21,681 nucleotides of DNA from JAJPHY01 sp040754475 (GCA_040754475.1 JBFMCN010000005.1:1-21681), one strand, 5' to 3'; counted from the first letter of the stretch, positions 7,736 to 15,502 are shown. A program made the numbers and translations. The notes: a model not told the origin generated them from the letters alone.

Positions 7736-9283
7736 CTACTCCCACTCGATCGTGCCGGGGGGCTTGCTCGTCACGTCGAAGGCCACGCGGTTCACACCAC
7801 GAACCTCGGCGATGATGCGGGAGGACATCCGGTCGAGGACCTCGTGAGGCAGACGCGCCCAGTCGGCCGTCATCGCATCCTCGCTGGTGACCGCACGGAT
7901 CACGACGGGATGCTGGTAGGTCCGCTCGTCGCCCATCACGCCGACGCTCCGTACGTCTCCGACCAGGACGGCAAAGCACTGCCACAGCTGCCGCTGTAGG
8001 CCTGCCCGCCTGATCTCCTCCTGGACGATGTGGTCGGCGGCCCGGAGGATCTCCAGACGCTCCGGCTTCACCTCGCCGACGATCCGCACGGCCAGCCCCG
8101 GTCCGGGGAATGGCTGCCGCCAGACGATCTCCTCTGGCAACCCGAGCTCCTCCCCTACCCGGCGCACCTCGTCCTTGAACAGCTCGCGGAGCGGCTCGAC
8201 CAGCTCGAAATCCATTTCCTCCGGCAGCCCCCCGACGTTGTGATGGCTCTTGATCTTCGCGGCGGTCCGGGAGCCCGACTCGATGACGTCCGGATAGAGC
8301 GTTCCCTGCACGAGGAACCGAGCCCCGATCGGTCGCGCGGCCTCTTCGAAGACCCGGATGAACTCTTCGCCGATGGTCTTGCGCTTGACCTCGGGGTCCG
8401 TCACGCCGGCGAGCTTCCCGACGAACCGGTCGGCCGCCTTCACGTGGACCAGCGGCACCCGGTGGTGATGCGAGAACATGTCCTCCACCTGCTCGGGCTC
8501 GCCCTCGCGAAGGAGCCCCGTGTCGACGAACACGCAGGTCAACCGCTCGCCGACGGCCTTGTGGACGAGAAGTGCCGACACCGAGGAGTCGACCCCACCC
8601 GAGAGGGCGCCCACGACCCGGCCGCCGCCAACCTGCTCGCGTATCCGGGCGATCGCGCGTTCGATGAAGTTGGCCGGCGTCCAGTCGGGAAGCAGCCCGC
8701 AGCCCTCGTACAGGAACCGCTTCATGACGTCCAGCCCACGCGGGGTGTGCGCGACCTCGGGATGGAACTGGACGCCGAACAGTCCGAGCCGCAGGTCCTC
8801 CATCGCCGCCACCGGCGTGGACTCGGTGTGCGCGGTCACGCGGAACCCTTCGGGAGCCTGCATCACCGCGTCGCCGTGGCTCATCCAGACCGTGTCCCCG
8901 CTCGGAAGGTCGGCAAGAAGGGCTCCTCCCCCTTCGTCTACCGTCAGCGTCGTGCGCCCGTACTCGCGCGCGCCGGTCGCCCGGACCTCGCCTCCGAGCG
9001 CCCTGCTCATCAGCTGGTGCCCGTAGCAGATCCCCAGCACCGGAATCCCGAGGCCAAAGACCTCGGGATCCACCTCCGGAGCACCCGGCTCGCATACCGA
9101 TGCCGGACCGCCGGAAAGGATGAGCCCCGCCGGCTGCTTCGCCTTCAGGTCGGCGATCGGCAGGTCGTGCGGGACGATCTCCGAGTAGACGCGGCACTCG
9201 CGGACACGTCGCGCGATGAGATGCGCGTACTGCGCCCCCAGGTCGACGACGAGGATCGGGCGCTGGTCCGTCGGTTCCCTCAC
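7736..9283 (-). CDS. guaA: GMP synthase (glutamine-hydrolysing)
   Basis: GuaA converts XMP, ATP and glutamine to GMP, the last step of guanine nucleotide synthesis. The 515-residue protein has an N-terminal class I glutamine amidotransferase domain (DLGAQY near residue 15; Cys86 in GICYGHQ; His174 and Glu176 in FHPE). The ATP-pyrophosphatase domain carries the P-loop SGGVDSS (228-234), and the C-terminal dimerisation domain ends in the conserved KPPGTIEWE. Length is standard. GTG 9283 lies 4 nt after the guaB3 stop and has no clear Shine-Dalgarno sequence, implying coupling to guaB3. Confidence 0.97.
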   Translation of the reverse strand: MREPTDQRPILVVDLGAQYAHLIARRVRECRVYSEIVPHDLPIADLKAKQPAGLILSGGPASVCEPGAPEVDPEVFGLGIPVLGICYGHQLMSRALGGEVRATGAREYGRTTLTVDEGGGALLADLPSGDTVWMSHGDAVMQAPEGFRVTAHTESTPVAAMEDLRLGLFGVQFHPEVAHTPRGLDVMKRFLYEGCGLLPDWTPANFIERAIARIREQVGGGRVVGALSGGVDSSVSALLVHKAVGERLTCVFVDTGLLREGEPEQVEDMFSHHHRVPLVHVKAADRFVGKLAGVTDPEVKRKTIGEEFIRVFEEAARPIGARFLVQGTLYPDVIESGSRTAAKIKSHHNVGGLPEEMDFELVEPLRELFKDEVRRVGEELGLPEEIVWRQPFPGPGLAVRIVGEVKPERLEILRAADHIVQEEIRRAGLQRQLWQCFAVLVGDVRSVGVMGDERTYQHPVVIRAVTSEDAMTADWARLPHEVLDRMSSRIIAEVRGVNRVAFDVTSKPPGTIEWE

Positions 9284-9287
9284 CGGC

Positions 9288-10451
9288 TCAGTGCCCCATC
9301 CCCACCCGCTGGACGGTCTGGTACGTCTTGCCTTCGGTCTTGATCGCCGGCGCGACGGCCAGCTCCGCCTTCTGGAACTCCTTAACCGTCGCGTACCCGG
9401 TAGTTGCCATCGACGTGGCGAGCGCGCCGAAGAGGTTCAGCGTCCCGTCGTTCTCGTGGGCGGGACCGACCAGGATCTCCGCCAGGGACGCGACCTGCTC
9501 CGTCCGGACGCGCGTCCCGCGAGGAAGCGTGGGGTGAAACGTGGCCATGCCCCAGTGGTAGCTGCGCCCCGGCGCCTCGTACGCACGCGCGAGCGGCGAG
9601 CCGATCATCACGGCATCTGCCCCGCACGCGATGGCCTTCGCGATGTCGCCGCCGGTCCTCATTCCGCCGTCGGCGATCACGTGGCAGTAGCGGCCGGTTT
9701 CACGGAGGTGCTCCGAGCGCGCGGCGGCCGCGTCGGCGATCGCAGTCGCCTGGGGCACGCCAACGCCGATCACCCCCCGCGTGGTGCAGGCATTGCCCGG
9801 GCCAACCCCGACCAGCACGCCCACGGCGCCCGTTCGCATCAGGTGCAGGGCCGTCTGGAAGGACGCGCACCCGCCGACCATCACCGGCAGGTCGTAGGCG
9901 GCGATGAACTCTTTTAGGTTGAGCGGCTCGGTACGGGTCGAGACGTGCTCCGCCGACACGACGGTGCCCTGGATGACCAGGATGTCGAGCTCGGCCGTGA
10001 GGACAAGCTCGGCGTGCTCCCGGACTCGCTGAGGCGTGAGGGACGCGCATGCTACGACCCCGCCTTCCTTGACCTCGCGGATCCGCTTCGCGATCAGCTC
10101 GTCCTTGACGGGCTCCGAGTAGATCTCCTGCATCCGGCGCGTGGCCTCCTCGTCGGGAAGCGATGCGATCTCCTCGAAGAGCGGCGCCGGGTCCTCGTAG
10201 CGGGTATGCAGCCCCTCGAGGTTCAGACAGGCAAGGCCGCCGAGGTTGCCGATCAGGATCGCCGTCCCCGGCGACACGACGGCGTCCATGGCTGCGGCCA
10301 TCATCGGCAGGCCGAAGTGGAAGGCGTCGATCTCCCAGGAGATGTCCACGTCGTCGGGATCGCGAGTTCGCCTCGAGGGGACGATCGCCACCTCGTCGAA
10401 TCCGTACGCCCGTCGCCCCGTCTTGCCGATGCCGATCTCGATCTCAGCCAT
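9288..10451 (-). CDS. guaB3: GuaB3 family IMP dehydrogenase-related protein
   Basis: This is a TIM-barrel protein of the IMP dehydrogenase/GMP reductase superfamily. The 387 residues hold the barrel only, without the CBS pair of classical GuaB. Visible features are MAAAMDAVVS near residues 51-60, IQGTVVSAEHVS, the catalytic-loop Cys222 in GPGNACTTRGVIGVGVPQ, and ADGGMRTGGD (260-269) at the phosphate site. GuaB3 members from cyanobacteria have been reported to have IMP dehydrogenase activity; the actinobacterial role is less clear. ATG 10451 is chosen because GGGGGAG lies 4 nt upstream and MAEIEIGIGK is the usual N-terminus. The open frame continues upstream, but that extension would cross a strong hairpin. 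It is tightly linked to guaA. Confidence 0.95.
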   Translation of the reverse strand: MAEIEIGIGKTGRRAYGFDEVAIVPSRRTRDPDDVDISWEIDAFHFGLPMMAAAMDAVVSPGTAILIGNLGGLACLNLEGLHTRYEDPAPLFEEIASLPDEEATRRMQEIYSEPVKDELIAKRIREVKEGGVVACASLTPQRVREHAELVLTAELDILVIQGTVVSAEHVSTRTEPLNLKEFIAAYDLPVMVGGCASFQTALHLMRTGAVGVLVGVGPGNACTTRGVIGVGVPQATAIADAAAARSEHLRETGRYCHVIADGGMRTGGDIAKAIACGADAVMIGSPLARAYEAPGRSYHWGMATFHPTLPRGTRVRTEQVASLAEILVGPAHENDGTLNLFGALATSMATTGYATVKEFQKAELAVAPAIKTEGKTYQTVQRVGMGH

Positions 10452-10473
10452 GCGTCTCCCCCAGATAGCGCAG

Positions 10474-10500
10474 GACGCCCACCCGACCCGGGTGGGCGTC
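10474..10500 (-). promoter_or_regulatory. perfect 12-bp hairpin in the guaB3 5' region
   Basis: GACGCCCACCCG and its exact reverse complement flank a 3-nt loop. The structure lies 11 nt upstream of the guaB3 Shine-Dalgarno sequence. Neither strand shows a T-run after the stem, so it is not an ordinary intrinsic terminator. It could be a 5'UTR structure tuning guaB3-guaA translation or a DNA operator between the divergent genes. Confidence 0.6.
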
Positions 10501-10608
10501 ACGTCCTACATGAAGGGAAGGTACCACGCCCCTGCACCCGGGGCGCTCCTTCGGCGCGGGAAGACGGCGATCGTGTGCCTGCGATGCGTCGGTCCAAGCC
10601 TTGAGTGG

Positions 10609-10637
10609 TTGAACCGGCCCACCCGGCGCCGAATAAT
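10609..10637 (+). promoter_or_regulatory. promoter for the coiled-coil gene
   Basis: TTGAAC (10609-10614) and AATAAT (10632-10637) are separated by 17 nt, close to the housekeeping sigma consensus. The predicted start near 10644 leaves a leader of about 30 nt before ATG 10676. The rest of the 10501-10675 region shows no gene. Confidence 0.6.
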
Positions 10638-10675
10638 CGCGAGGCGGCTCCTCCGCCTACGAGAGGACACCCCCC

Positions 10676-11125
10676 ATGGAGGCACCCCGGCTCAGACGAG
10701 GGCTGTTCGGCTACTCCGGCAAGAGCACGCGGCTCGTGGTTGCCGATCGCGAGCTCCGGATGCTCCGGCTTGAAGAACGGATCCGGGATTGCGAAGAACA
10801 CGCGATCCGGATCGAGCGTGAGGTCGGTCGCACAGGAGAGCTCGAGCACGAGGCCCGGGCGCTCCTGGACGATCTCGAGAAGCGGACGGCGCGTCTACTC
10901 GAGGCCGAAGACACCCTCGAGAAACGAGAGGAGCTCCATGATCTGCTCCGAGCCGAGATCGCAGCCGCCAGGCGCGACTTCTTGAACGCGCACGAACGGG
11001 CCTCGAGCGCCGAAGCCAAGCTTCGGGAGATCGGCGTCGAACACCCGAGCGGCGTGATCGTGCTTCCCGACCTGGACGGAGCCGGAGCGAACGGAGATCG
11101 ACGCCGGACGGCCGCCCGCGCCTGA
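10676..11125 (+). CDS. small coiled-coil protein of unknown function
   Basis: This 149-residue soluble protein consists mostly of charged heptad-like sequence from about residue 25 to 118, rich in Arg, Glu, Leu and Ala, so a long coiled coil is expected. The N-terminus (RRGLFGYSGKSTRLVVADRE) loosely recalls the GY-containing lead-in of DivIVA-like proteins, but the match is too short to name the family. The C-terminal 30 residues are Gly/Asp/Arg-rich and probably disordered. ATG 10676 is preceded by GAGAGGA with a 9-nt spacer and by a good promoter. It is monocistronic, divergent from guaB3, and converges on cysC with a 23-nt gap. Confidence 0.8.
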   Translation: MEAPRLRRGLFGYSGKSTRLVVADRELRMLRLEERIRDCEEHAIRIEREVGRTGELEHEARALLDDLEKRTARLLEAEDTLEKREELHDLLRAEIAAARRDFLNAHERASSAEAKLREIGVEHPSGVIVLPDLDGAGANGDRRRTAARA

Positions 11126-11148
11126 GAGGTCGCCCAGAACGACCCGGG

Positions 11149-11784
11149 CTACCTGCCCTCCGCGACGTGCCCGGTGTCGGTGACTCGGAGATCGGTCAGG
11201 CCCGAGTGCACCTTCGGTCCTTCCACCAGCATCCCGGAGTCCTCGATGTACCCGAGCTCCTCCAGGCTGTCGAGCACGTGCTGAAGCGACTCCTCAGGCT
11301 CCTCGACCATCGTGTCCACCACGAGCTCGGGGGCAAGCGGCGGCTCGTAGGGATCGTCCACCCCGGTGAAGCCGGTGATCTCGCCGGCGAGCGCCTTCTT
11401 GTACAGGCCCTTCGGATCTCGATTGGCTGCGATCTCCTCGACCGTCGCGTGGACGTAGACCTCGACGAAGTCGCCGATCATCGCGCGCACCTTGTCGCGC
11501 GTCTCCCGGTAGGGCGAGATCGGGCAGCAGATCGTCGCGACGCCGTTGCGCGTCAGGAGCTCGGCGACGAACCCGATCCGGAGGATGTTCGTGTCGCGAT
11601 CCTCCTTCGAGAACCCGAGTCCCTTGCTCAAGTTCTGCCGGACCACGTCGCCGTCGAGGATCTCGACCTTGAGGTGCCGAGCCTTCAGCTCGTGGTAGAG
11701 CATCTCTGCGATCGTCGACTTGCCGGAGCCCGACAGCCCGGTGAACCAGACGGTGAACCCCTTCTCCTCAGAACCCGGTGTCAC
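11149..11784 (-). CDS. cysC: adenylylsulfate (APS) kinase
   Basis: CysC phosphorylates APS at the 3' position to make PAPS, the sulfate donor for sulfotransferases and for PAPS reduction. The 211-residue protein has Walker A GLSGSGKS (16-23), LDGDVVRQNLSKGLGFSKEDRDTNI (about 43-67), the active-site loop CPISPYRETRDKVR (87-100), DPKGLYKKA, and GVDDPYEPP near 141-149. About 25 residues after position 185 extend past the usual kinase domain and are not recognised. The start is GTG 11784, overlapping the stop of the upstream phosphodiesterase gene as GTGA. No ATP sulfurylase gene is present here. Sulfotransferase genes lie about 7-10 kb to the right, which suggests PAPS is made for sulfation. Confidence 0.95.
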   Translation of the reverse strand: MTPGSEEKGFTVWFTGLSGSGKSTIAEMLYHELKARHLKVEILDGDVVRQNLSKGLGFSKEDRDTNILRIGFVAELLTRNGVATICCPISPYRETRDKVRAMIGDFVEVYVHATVEEIAANRDPKGLYKKALAGEITGFTGVDDPYEPPLAPELVVDTMVEEPEESLQHVLDSLEELGYIEDSGMLVEGPKVHSGLTDLRVTDTGHVAEGR

Positions 11785-13172
11785 AGGAAGCTTCTTCCGG
11801 CCGCTGTCTCGGGTGTCTGGATGTCAAACATCCTCAAGATGCTCGGTCCGACGTCGATGAGGTTCAGCCCCTCGACCCTTCCCAACGGCTGGCCCGGCAG
11901 CCCCTTCATCACGAAGATGCCGGCGCGGTCGTGGTTGGCCCCGTCGGGCCCGGTGTCGTTCTCGTAGGTGAACACGTCGGGGTTGCCCACCGTTCCGACC
12001 GATCTCCACGAGAGGTCGCCGAAGTACACGATGATGTCGGGAGCGACGCCGCGGACGTCCGGATACACCTCCTGAGGTCTGAACGCCCTGGTTCCGAGCG
12101 GATTGCCGTCAGGCCCCAGGGCCGCCTCCAGCTTGGCGATCAGCTCGTCACGGACTTCCTCGTAGCGCTCGGGGCTGACGACACCCTGCGGCTCACGGCC
12201 CTTCACGTTCAGGAAGACCCTGCCGTAGTAGCCGCCGTCGCCCCACGCGGCGGTGCGCCCCCAGTCGATCGGCGCCCTTGCGATCGGCGTCTTGCCGGAG
12301 AGGGACTCGGTCATGGCCAGGTAGCCCTCACGCATCAACCAGTCGTTGACGCAGACGCCGCCCTCCATCCGGCGGGCGCCGTGGTCGGACATCACGATCG
12401 TGACGACGTCCTCCGGCAAGGTCTCAAGCAGGGACCCGATCTCCGAGTCAAGGTACCGGCAGTAGTCGTGGAATACCGATTCGTAAGGGTTCCCGGGCTC
12501 GTACTTGGGGTGGCCGGGGTCCCAGCATTGCCAGAAGACGTGCTGAAGGCGATCGAGTCCCATCTCGACCATCATGAAGAAGTCCCAGGGCTTGGTCCGG
12601 AGCAGCCGCCGGGCGACCTGGAAGCGGCGCTTGGTCATCACGAACACTTGCTTCAGGACGTGGGCCATCCCCTTCTCGCGGAAGTTCGGGATATCGAAGA
12701 TGTACGGCTCGCCGCCGAGCTCCTCCTCGATCTCCGCTTGCAGGTCCGCCGGGTGTGTGAAGCTCCTCGCGGACGGCGGGGTCAGGAAGCAGGAGACCTG
12801 CCACCCGTCGACCGGCTTCGGCGGGTAGCTGGGAGGAACACCGATCAGGAGGGACTTCATGCCCCGCCGCCCGAGCAGATCCCAGACCGCGGGTTCCTTC
12901 ACCGACTCGGAGGTTGCGATCGAGAGCCCCCCGTACGTGTTGTCCTTCCGGTTGCGGAATCCGTAGATGCCGAGCTGTCCGGGCGTGTTCCCGGTCATGG
13001 AGCACGCCCATGCCGGCACGGTGATCGGTGGCGTGATGCTGGCGAGGGGCCCGTGCATCCCCCGGCCCACCAGCTCGCGTATGTTGGGCATCTCGTTCGC
13101 CATGTCACCGAACACGAGCGGCGCGGCCGCGCAGTCCAGTCCGATCACGGCGACCCGTGGTCCTTCGGTCAT
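11781..13172 (-). CDS. type I phosphodiesterase/nucleotide pyrophosphatase family protein
   Basis: This 463-residue protein is an alkaline phosphatase-superfamily hydrolase of the phosphodiesterase/nucleotide pyrophosphatase group. Expected two-metal ligands and nucleophile are visible: Asp13 in VIGLDCAA, nucleophile Thr51 in PPITVPAWACSMTG, Asp207 and His211 in EMGLDRLQHVF, Asp263-His264 in VMSDHGARR, and His414 in GANHDRAGIF. No signal peptide is seen, so it is probably cytoplasmic. ATG 13172 follows a GGAAGGACC Shine-Dalgarno region; the frame extends upstream across non-coding sequence. It overlaps cysC by GTGA. The substrate is unknown; a nucleotide or sulfonucleotide role is inferred only from the neighbour. 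Confidence 0.88.
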   Translation of the reverse strand: MTEGPRVAVIGLDCAAAPLVFGDMANEMPNIRELVGRGMHGPLASITPPITVPAWACSMTGNTPGQLGIYGFRNRKDNTYGGLSIATSESVKEPAVWDLLGRRGMKSLLIGVPPSYPPKPVDGWQVSCFLTPPSARSFTHPADLQAEIEEELGGEPYIFDIPNFREKGMAHVLKQVFVMTKRRFQVARRLLRTKPWDFFMMVEMGLDRLQHVFWQCWDPGHPKYEPGNPYESVFHDYCRYLDSEIGSLLETLPEDVVTIVMSDHGARRMEGGVCVNDWLMREGYLAMTESLSGKTPIARAPIDWGRTAAWGDGGYYGRVFLNVKGREPQGVVSPERYEEVRDELIAKLEAALGPDGNPLGTRAFRPQEVYPDVRGVAPDIIVYFGDLSWRSVGTVGNPDVFTYENDTGPDGANHDRAGIFVMKGLPGQPLGRVEGLNLIDVGPSILRMFDIQTPETAAGRSFL

Positions 13173-13205
13173 GGTCCTTCCTTTGCAAGACCGATCGCCA
13201 GGAAA

Positions 13206-13233
13206 CGGAGCCGGGCGCCCCGCCTCGGCTCCG
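13206..13233 (-). terminator. probable groEL intrinsic terminator
   Basis: CGGAGCCG and CGGCTCCG form a perfect 8-bp GC-rich stem with a 12-nt loop, followed on the minus strand by TTTCC. It lies between groEL and the next gene. A second imperfect GC hairpin lies nearer groEL, at about 13250-13290. The T-run is short. Confidence 0.45.
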
Positions 13234-13306
13234 CAGCATCCTACCAACCGGGCGGGGGCGGGAAGACCGCCGCCCCGCCGCCCCCCACCGACCGCACCGA
13301 AGCCGC

Positions 13307-14926
13307 TCAGTGCATGTGACCGTGGCCGCCTGCGCCGGCTGGCTCCTCCTGCTTCTCGGGCTTCTCCGCGATGGCGCTCTCGGTCGTGAGCACGAGCGCC
13401 GCGATGGAGGCAGCGTTCTGCAACGCGGAGCGGGTGACCTTGGCCGGATCGATGATGCCGGCCTTCACCATGTCGACCCACTCACCCTTGACGGCGTCGT
13501 AGCCGCGGGTACCGGCCTCCGACCGGATGCGCTCGACGACGACAGCGCCTTCTGCGCCGGCGTTGTGCGCGATCAGGCGCGCCGGCTCAGCAAGCGAGTC
13601 GCGGACGATCTTCGCGCCGGTCGCCTCGTCGCCCGTAAGGCGGAGCTTGTCCAGGGCCGCCTCGGCCCGGATCAGCGCGACGCCGCCGCCGGAGACGACG
13701 CCCTCCTCGATGGCCGCGCGCGTGGCCGAGAGCGCGTCCTCGATGCGGTGCTTCTTCTCCTTGAGCTCGACCTCCGTCGCGGCCCCAACCCTCACGATGG
13801 CCACTCCGCCGGCCAGCTTCGCGAGGCGCTCCTGGAGCTTCTCCCGATCCCAGTTGGAGTCCGTCTTGTCGATCTCAGCTTTGATCTGTGCAACCCGGCC
13901 TTTGACCTCCCTGTCGGCCCCTGCGCCTTCGACGATGGTCGTGTCGTCTTTGGTGACGACGACGCGACGAGCCTTACCGAGCAGGTCGAGCCCGACGCTC
14001 TCGAGCTTCAACCCGACCTCCTCGGAGACCACCCGTCCGCCGGTAAGAACTGCGATGTCCTCGAGCATCGCCTTCCTGCGGTCACCGAAGCCTGGAGCCT
14101 TCACCGCGACGGCGCTGAACGTGCCGCGGATCTTGTTGACGACTAGGGTGGCAAGAGCCTCGCCCTCGACGTCCTCTGCCACGAGCAGGAGCGGCTTCCC
14201 AGCCTGCAGCACCTTCTCGAGCAGCGGCAGGAACTCCTGGACACTGGCGACCTTCTTGTTGACCAGCGCGATGTAGGGCTCGTCGAGGACGGCTTCCATC
14301 CGCTCCTGGTCCGTGACGAAGTACGGCGAGATGTAGCCCTTGTCGAACTGCATGCCCTCGACGAACTCCAACTCCATGCCGAAGGTGTTCGACTCCTCCA
14401 CCGTGACCACGCCGTCCTTGCCGACCTTGTCGAGCGCCTCGGAGAGGATCTCGCCGATCTGCGGATCGGCGGCCGAGATCGCGGCCACCTGCGCGATCTC
14501 GTCTCGAGACTCGACGTCCTTGGCTTGGCGCTTGATTGCCCCGACCACTGCGGCGACGCCCTTCTCGATGCCCCGCTTGAGGCCCATGGGGTTCGCGCCC
14601 GCGGCCACGTTGCGCAGACCGTGACGAACCATCGCGCGGGCGAGCACGGTCGCCGTGGTCGTGCCGTCGCCGGCAACGTCGTTGGTCTTGGTGGCGACCT
14701 CCTTGGCGAACTGGGCACCCATGTTCTCCCACGGATCCTCGAGCTCGATCTCCTTGGCGATCGTGACGCCGTCGTTCGTGATCGTCGGCGGGCCCCACTT
14801 CTTGTCCAGGACTACGTTGTGGCCCTTGGGGCCGAGCGTCAGGGCGACGGTGTCGGCCAGCTTGTTCACACCGTCCTCGAGCGCGCGCCGCGCCTCTTCG
14901 CTGAACTTCAGAACCTTGGATGCCAT
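13307..14926 (-). CDS. groEL: 60 kDa chaperonin GroEL
   Basis: GroEL forms the double-ring folding chamber capped by GroES. The 539-residue protein shows LTLGPKGHNVVLDKKWGPPTITNDGVTIAKEIELEDP near the N-terminus, the catalytic DGTTTATVLA, the apical-domain segment with FVTDQERMEA and APGFGDRRKAMLEDIA, and the C-terminal GVVSGGGVAL and YDAVKGEWVDM. The tail ends GHGHMH rather than the GGM repeat of E. coli; His-rich tails mark one actinobacterial GroEL type. ATG 14926 is preceded by GGAGGGCGC. The frame extends 15 codons upstream without a better start. It lies 73 nt after groES and should be controlled by the CIRCE/HrcA operator. Confidence 0.98.
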   Translation of the reverse strand: MASKVLKFSEEARRALEDGVNKLADTVALTLGPKGHNVVLDKKWGPPTITNDGVTIAKEIELEDPWENMGAQFAKEVATKTNDVAGDGTTTATVLARAMVRHGLRNVAAGANPMGLKRGIEKGVAAVVGAIKRQAKDVESRDEIAQVAAISAADPQIGEILSEALDKVGKDGVVTVEESNTFGMELEFVEGMQFDKGYISPYFVTDQERMEAVLDEPYIALVNKKVASVQEFLPLLEKVLQAGKPLLLVAEDVEGEALATLVVNKIRGTFSAVAVKAPGFGDRRKAMLEDIAVLTGGRVVSEEVGLKLESVGLDLLGKARRVVVTKDDTTIVEGAGADREVKGRVAQIKAEIDKTDSNWDREKLQERLAKLAGGVAIVRVGAATEVELKEKKHRIEDALSATRAAIEEGVVSGGGVALIRAEAALDKLRLTGDEATGAKIVRDSLAEPARLIAHNAGAEGAVVVERIRSEAGTRGYDAVKGEWVDMVKAGIIDPAKVTRSALQNAASIAALVLTTESAIAEKPEKQEEPAGAGGHGHMH

Positions 14927-14948
14927 GCGCCCTCCGTTCGCGATGGAT

Positions 14949-14980
14949 CGGGGGCCCGGCGCGTCGCGCACGAGCCCCCG
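14949..14980 (-). promoter_or_regulatory. hairpin between groES and groEL
   Basis: CGGGGGC and GCCCCCG form a 7-bp stem within the 73-nt groES-groEL gap, with further GC pairing possible in the loop. It may act as an mRNA processing or stability element. No T-run supports termination. Confidence 0.35.
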
Positions 14981-14999
14981 GGGACCGATGCCTTCGCGG

Positions 15000-15302
15000 C
15001 TACTTCTTGCTGATGACGGCGAGGACGTCCCGCGCCGAGAGGATCAAGTACTCCTGACCTTCGACCTTGACCTCGGTTCCGCCGTACTTCGAGTAGATGA
15101 CCTTGTCGCCCACCGCCACGTCGAGCGGCACGCGCTGACCGTCCTCGAACCGGCCGGGGCCGACCGCAACGACCTCGCCCTCCTGGGGCTTCTCCTTGGC
15201 CGTGTCGGGAATCACGATGCCGGACACGGTCGTCTCCTCTTCCTCGCTCGGCTTGACGACGATCCGGTCGTCGAGGGGCTTCAGGCTGAACTTCTTCGCC
15301 AT
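15000..15302 (-). CDS. groES: 10 kDa co-chaperonin GroES
   Basis: GroES is the heptameric lid of GroEL. The 100-residue protein has the expected KPLDDRIVVKP start, the mobile loop EEEETTVSGIVIPDTAKEKPQEG (residues about 20-42), VAVGPGR, GDKVIYSKYGGTEVKVEGQEYLIL and the C-terminal DVLAVI. Length is typical. ATG 15302 is preceded by a strong AAGGAGG Shine-Dalgarno sequence. A CIRCE operator lies 17 nt upstream of the start codon and groEL follows downstream, giving the classic heat-shock bicistron. Confidence 0.98.
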   Translation of the reverse strand: MAKKFSLKPLDDRIVVKPSEEEETTVSGIVIPDTAKEKPQEGEVVAVGPGRFEDGQRVPLDVAVGDKVIYSKYGGTEVKVEGQEYLILSARDVLAVISKK

Positions 15303-15318
15303 TCCTTCCTCCTTGCGG

Positions 15319-15345
15319 TTAGCACTCAGCCGATGTGAGTGCTAA
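15319..15345 (-). promoter_or_regulatory. CIRCE operator (HrcA binding site)
   Basis: TTAGCACTC-N9-GAGTGCTAA is present with no mismatch to the CIRCE consensus. It sits between the groES promoter and its Shine-Dalgarno sequence. HrcA binding here represses groES-groEL outside heat shock. hrcA is not in the window. Confidence 0.97.
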
Positions 15346-15346
15346 C

Positions 15347-15375
15347 AGGATACCCAGGCGACTGCTGTGAGGCAA
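15347..15375 (-). promoter_or_regulatory. groES promoter
   Basis: TATCCT (15352-15347) and TTGCCT (15375-15370) are spaced by 17 nt on the minus strand. The -10 lies 1 nt from CIRCE, so the operator covers the transcription start. The -35 falls inside a GTTGCCTCAC copy identical to the terminal bases of the neighbouring insertion sequence. Confidence 0.6.
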
Positions 15376-15384
15376 CAGAGCGAG

Positions 15385-15409
15385 TTGACTCACCAGAAAT
15401 GTCCTCGAA
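15385..15409 (+). repeat. left outer terminal repeat (L1)
   Basis: This 25-bp copy starts TTGACTCACC and ends ATGTCCTCGAA. It matches the reverse complement of the right inner copy (16713-16737) at 22 of 25 positions by hand alignment. Confidence 0.75.
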
Positions 15410-15418
15410 ACAGCTTCA

Positions 15419-15444
15419 TTGCCTCACCTGAGGATGTCCTCGAA
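15419..15444 (+). repeat. left inner terminal repeat (L2)
   Basis: This 26-bp copy starts TTGCCTCAC and ends ATGTCCTCGAA. It matches the reverse complement of the right outer copy (16749-16774) at 23 of 26 positions. Confidence 0.8.
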
Positions 15445-15502
15445 GGCCTGACCCTCTTCCGGGGCGTTGCGGCCCCCGAGGAGGGGTGCGGTGGGCTTGT
15501 CG

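Noticed and set aside
8030..9343. 437-codon plus-strand open frame opposite guaA
   Set aside because: It is a shadow of guaA with no recognisable domain.
13250..13290. G-rich plus-strand tract as a G-quadruplex element
   Set aside because: Such runs are expected in DNA this GC-rich and the tract is better read as an imperfect hairpin after groEL.
11778..13319. 513-codon plus-strand open frame opposite the phosphodiesterase gene
   Set aside because: It is antisense to a gene with intact catalytic motifs, and its composition is typical of a GC-rich antisense shadow.
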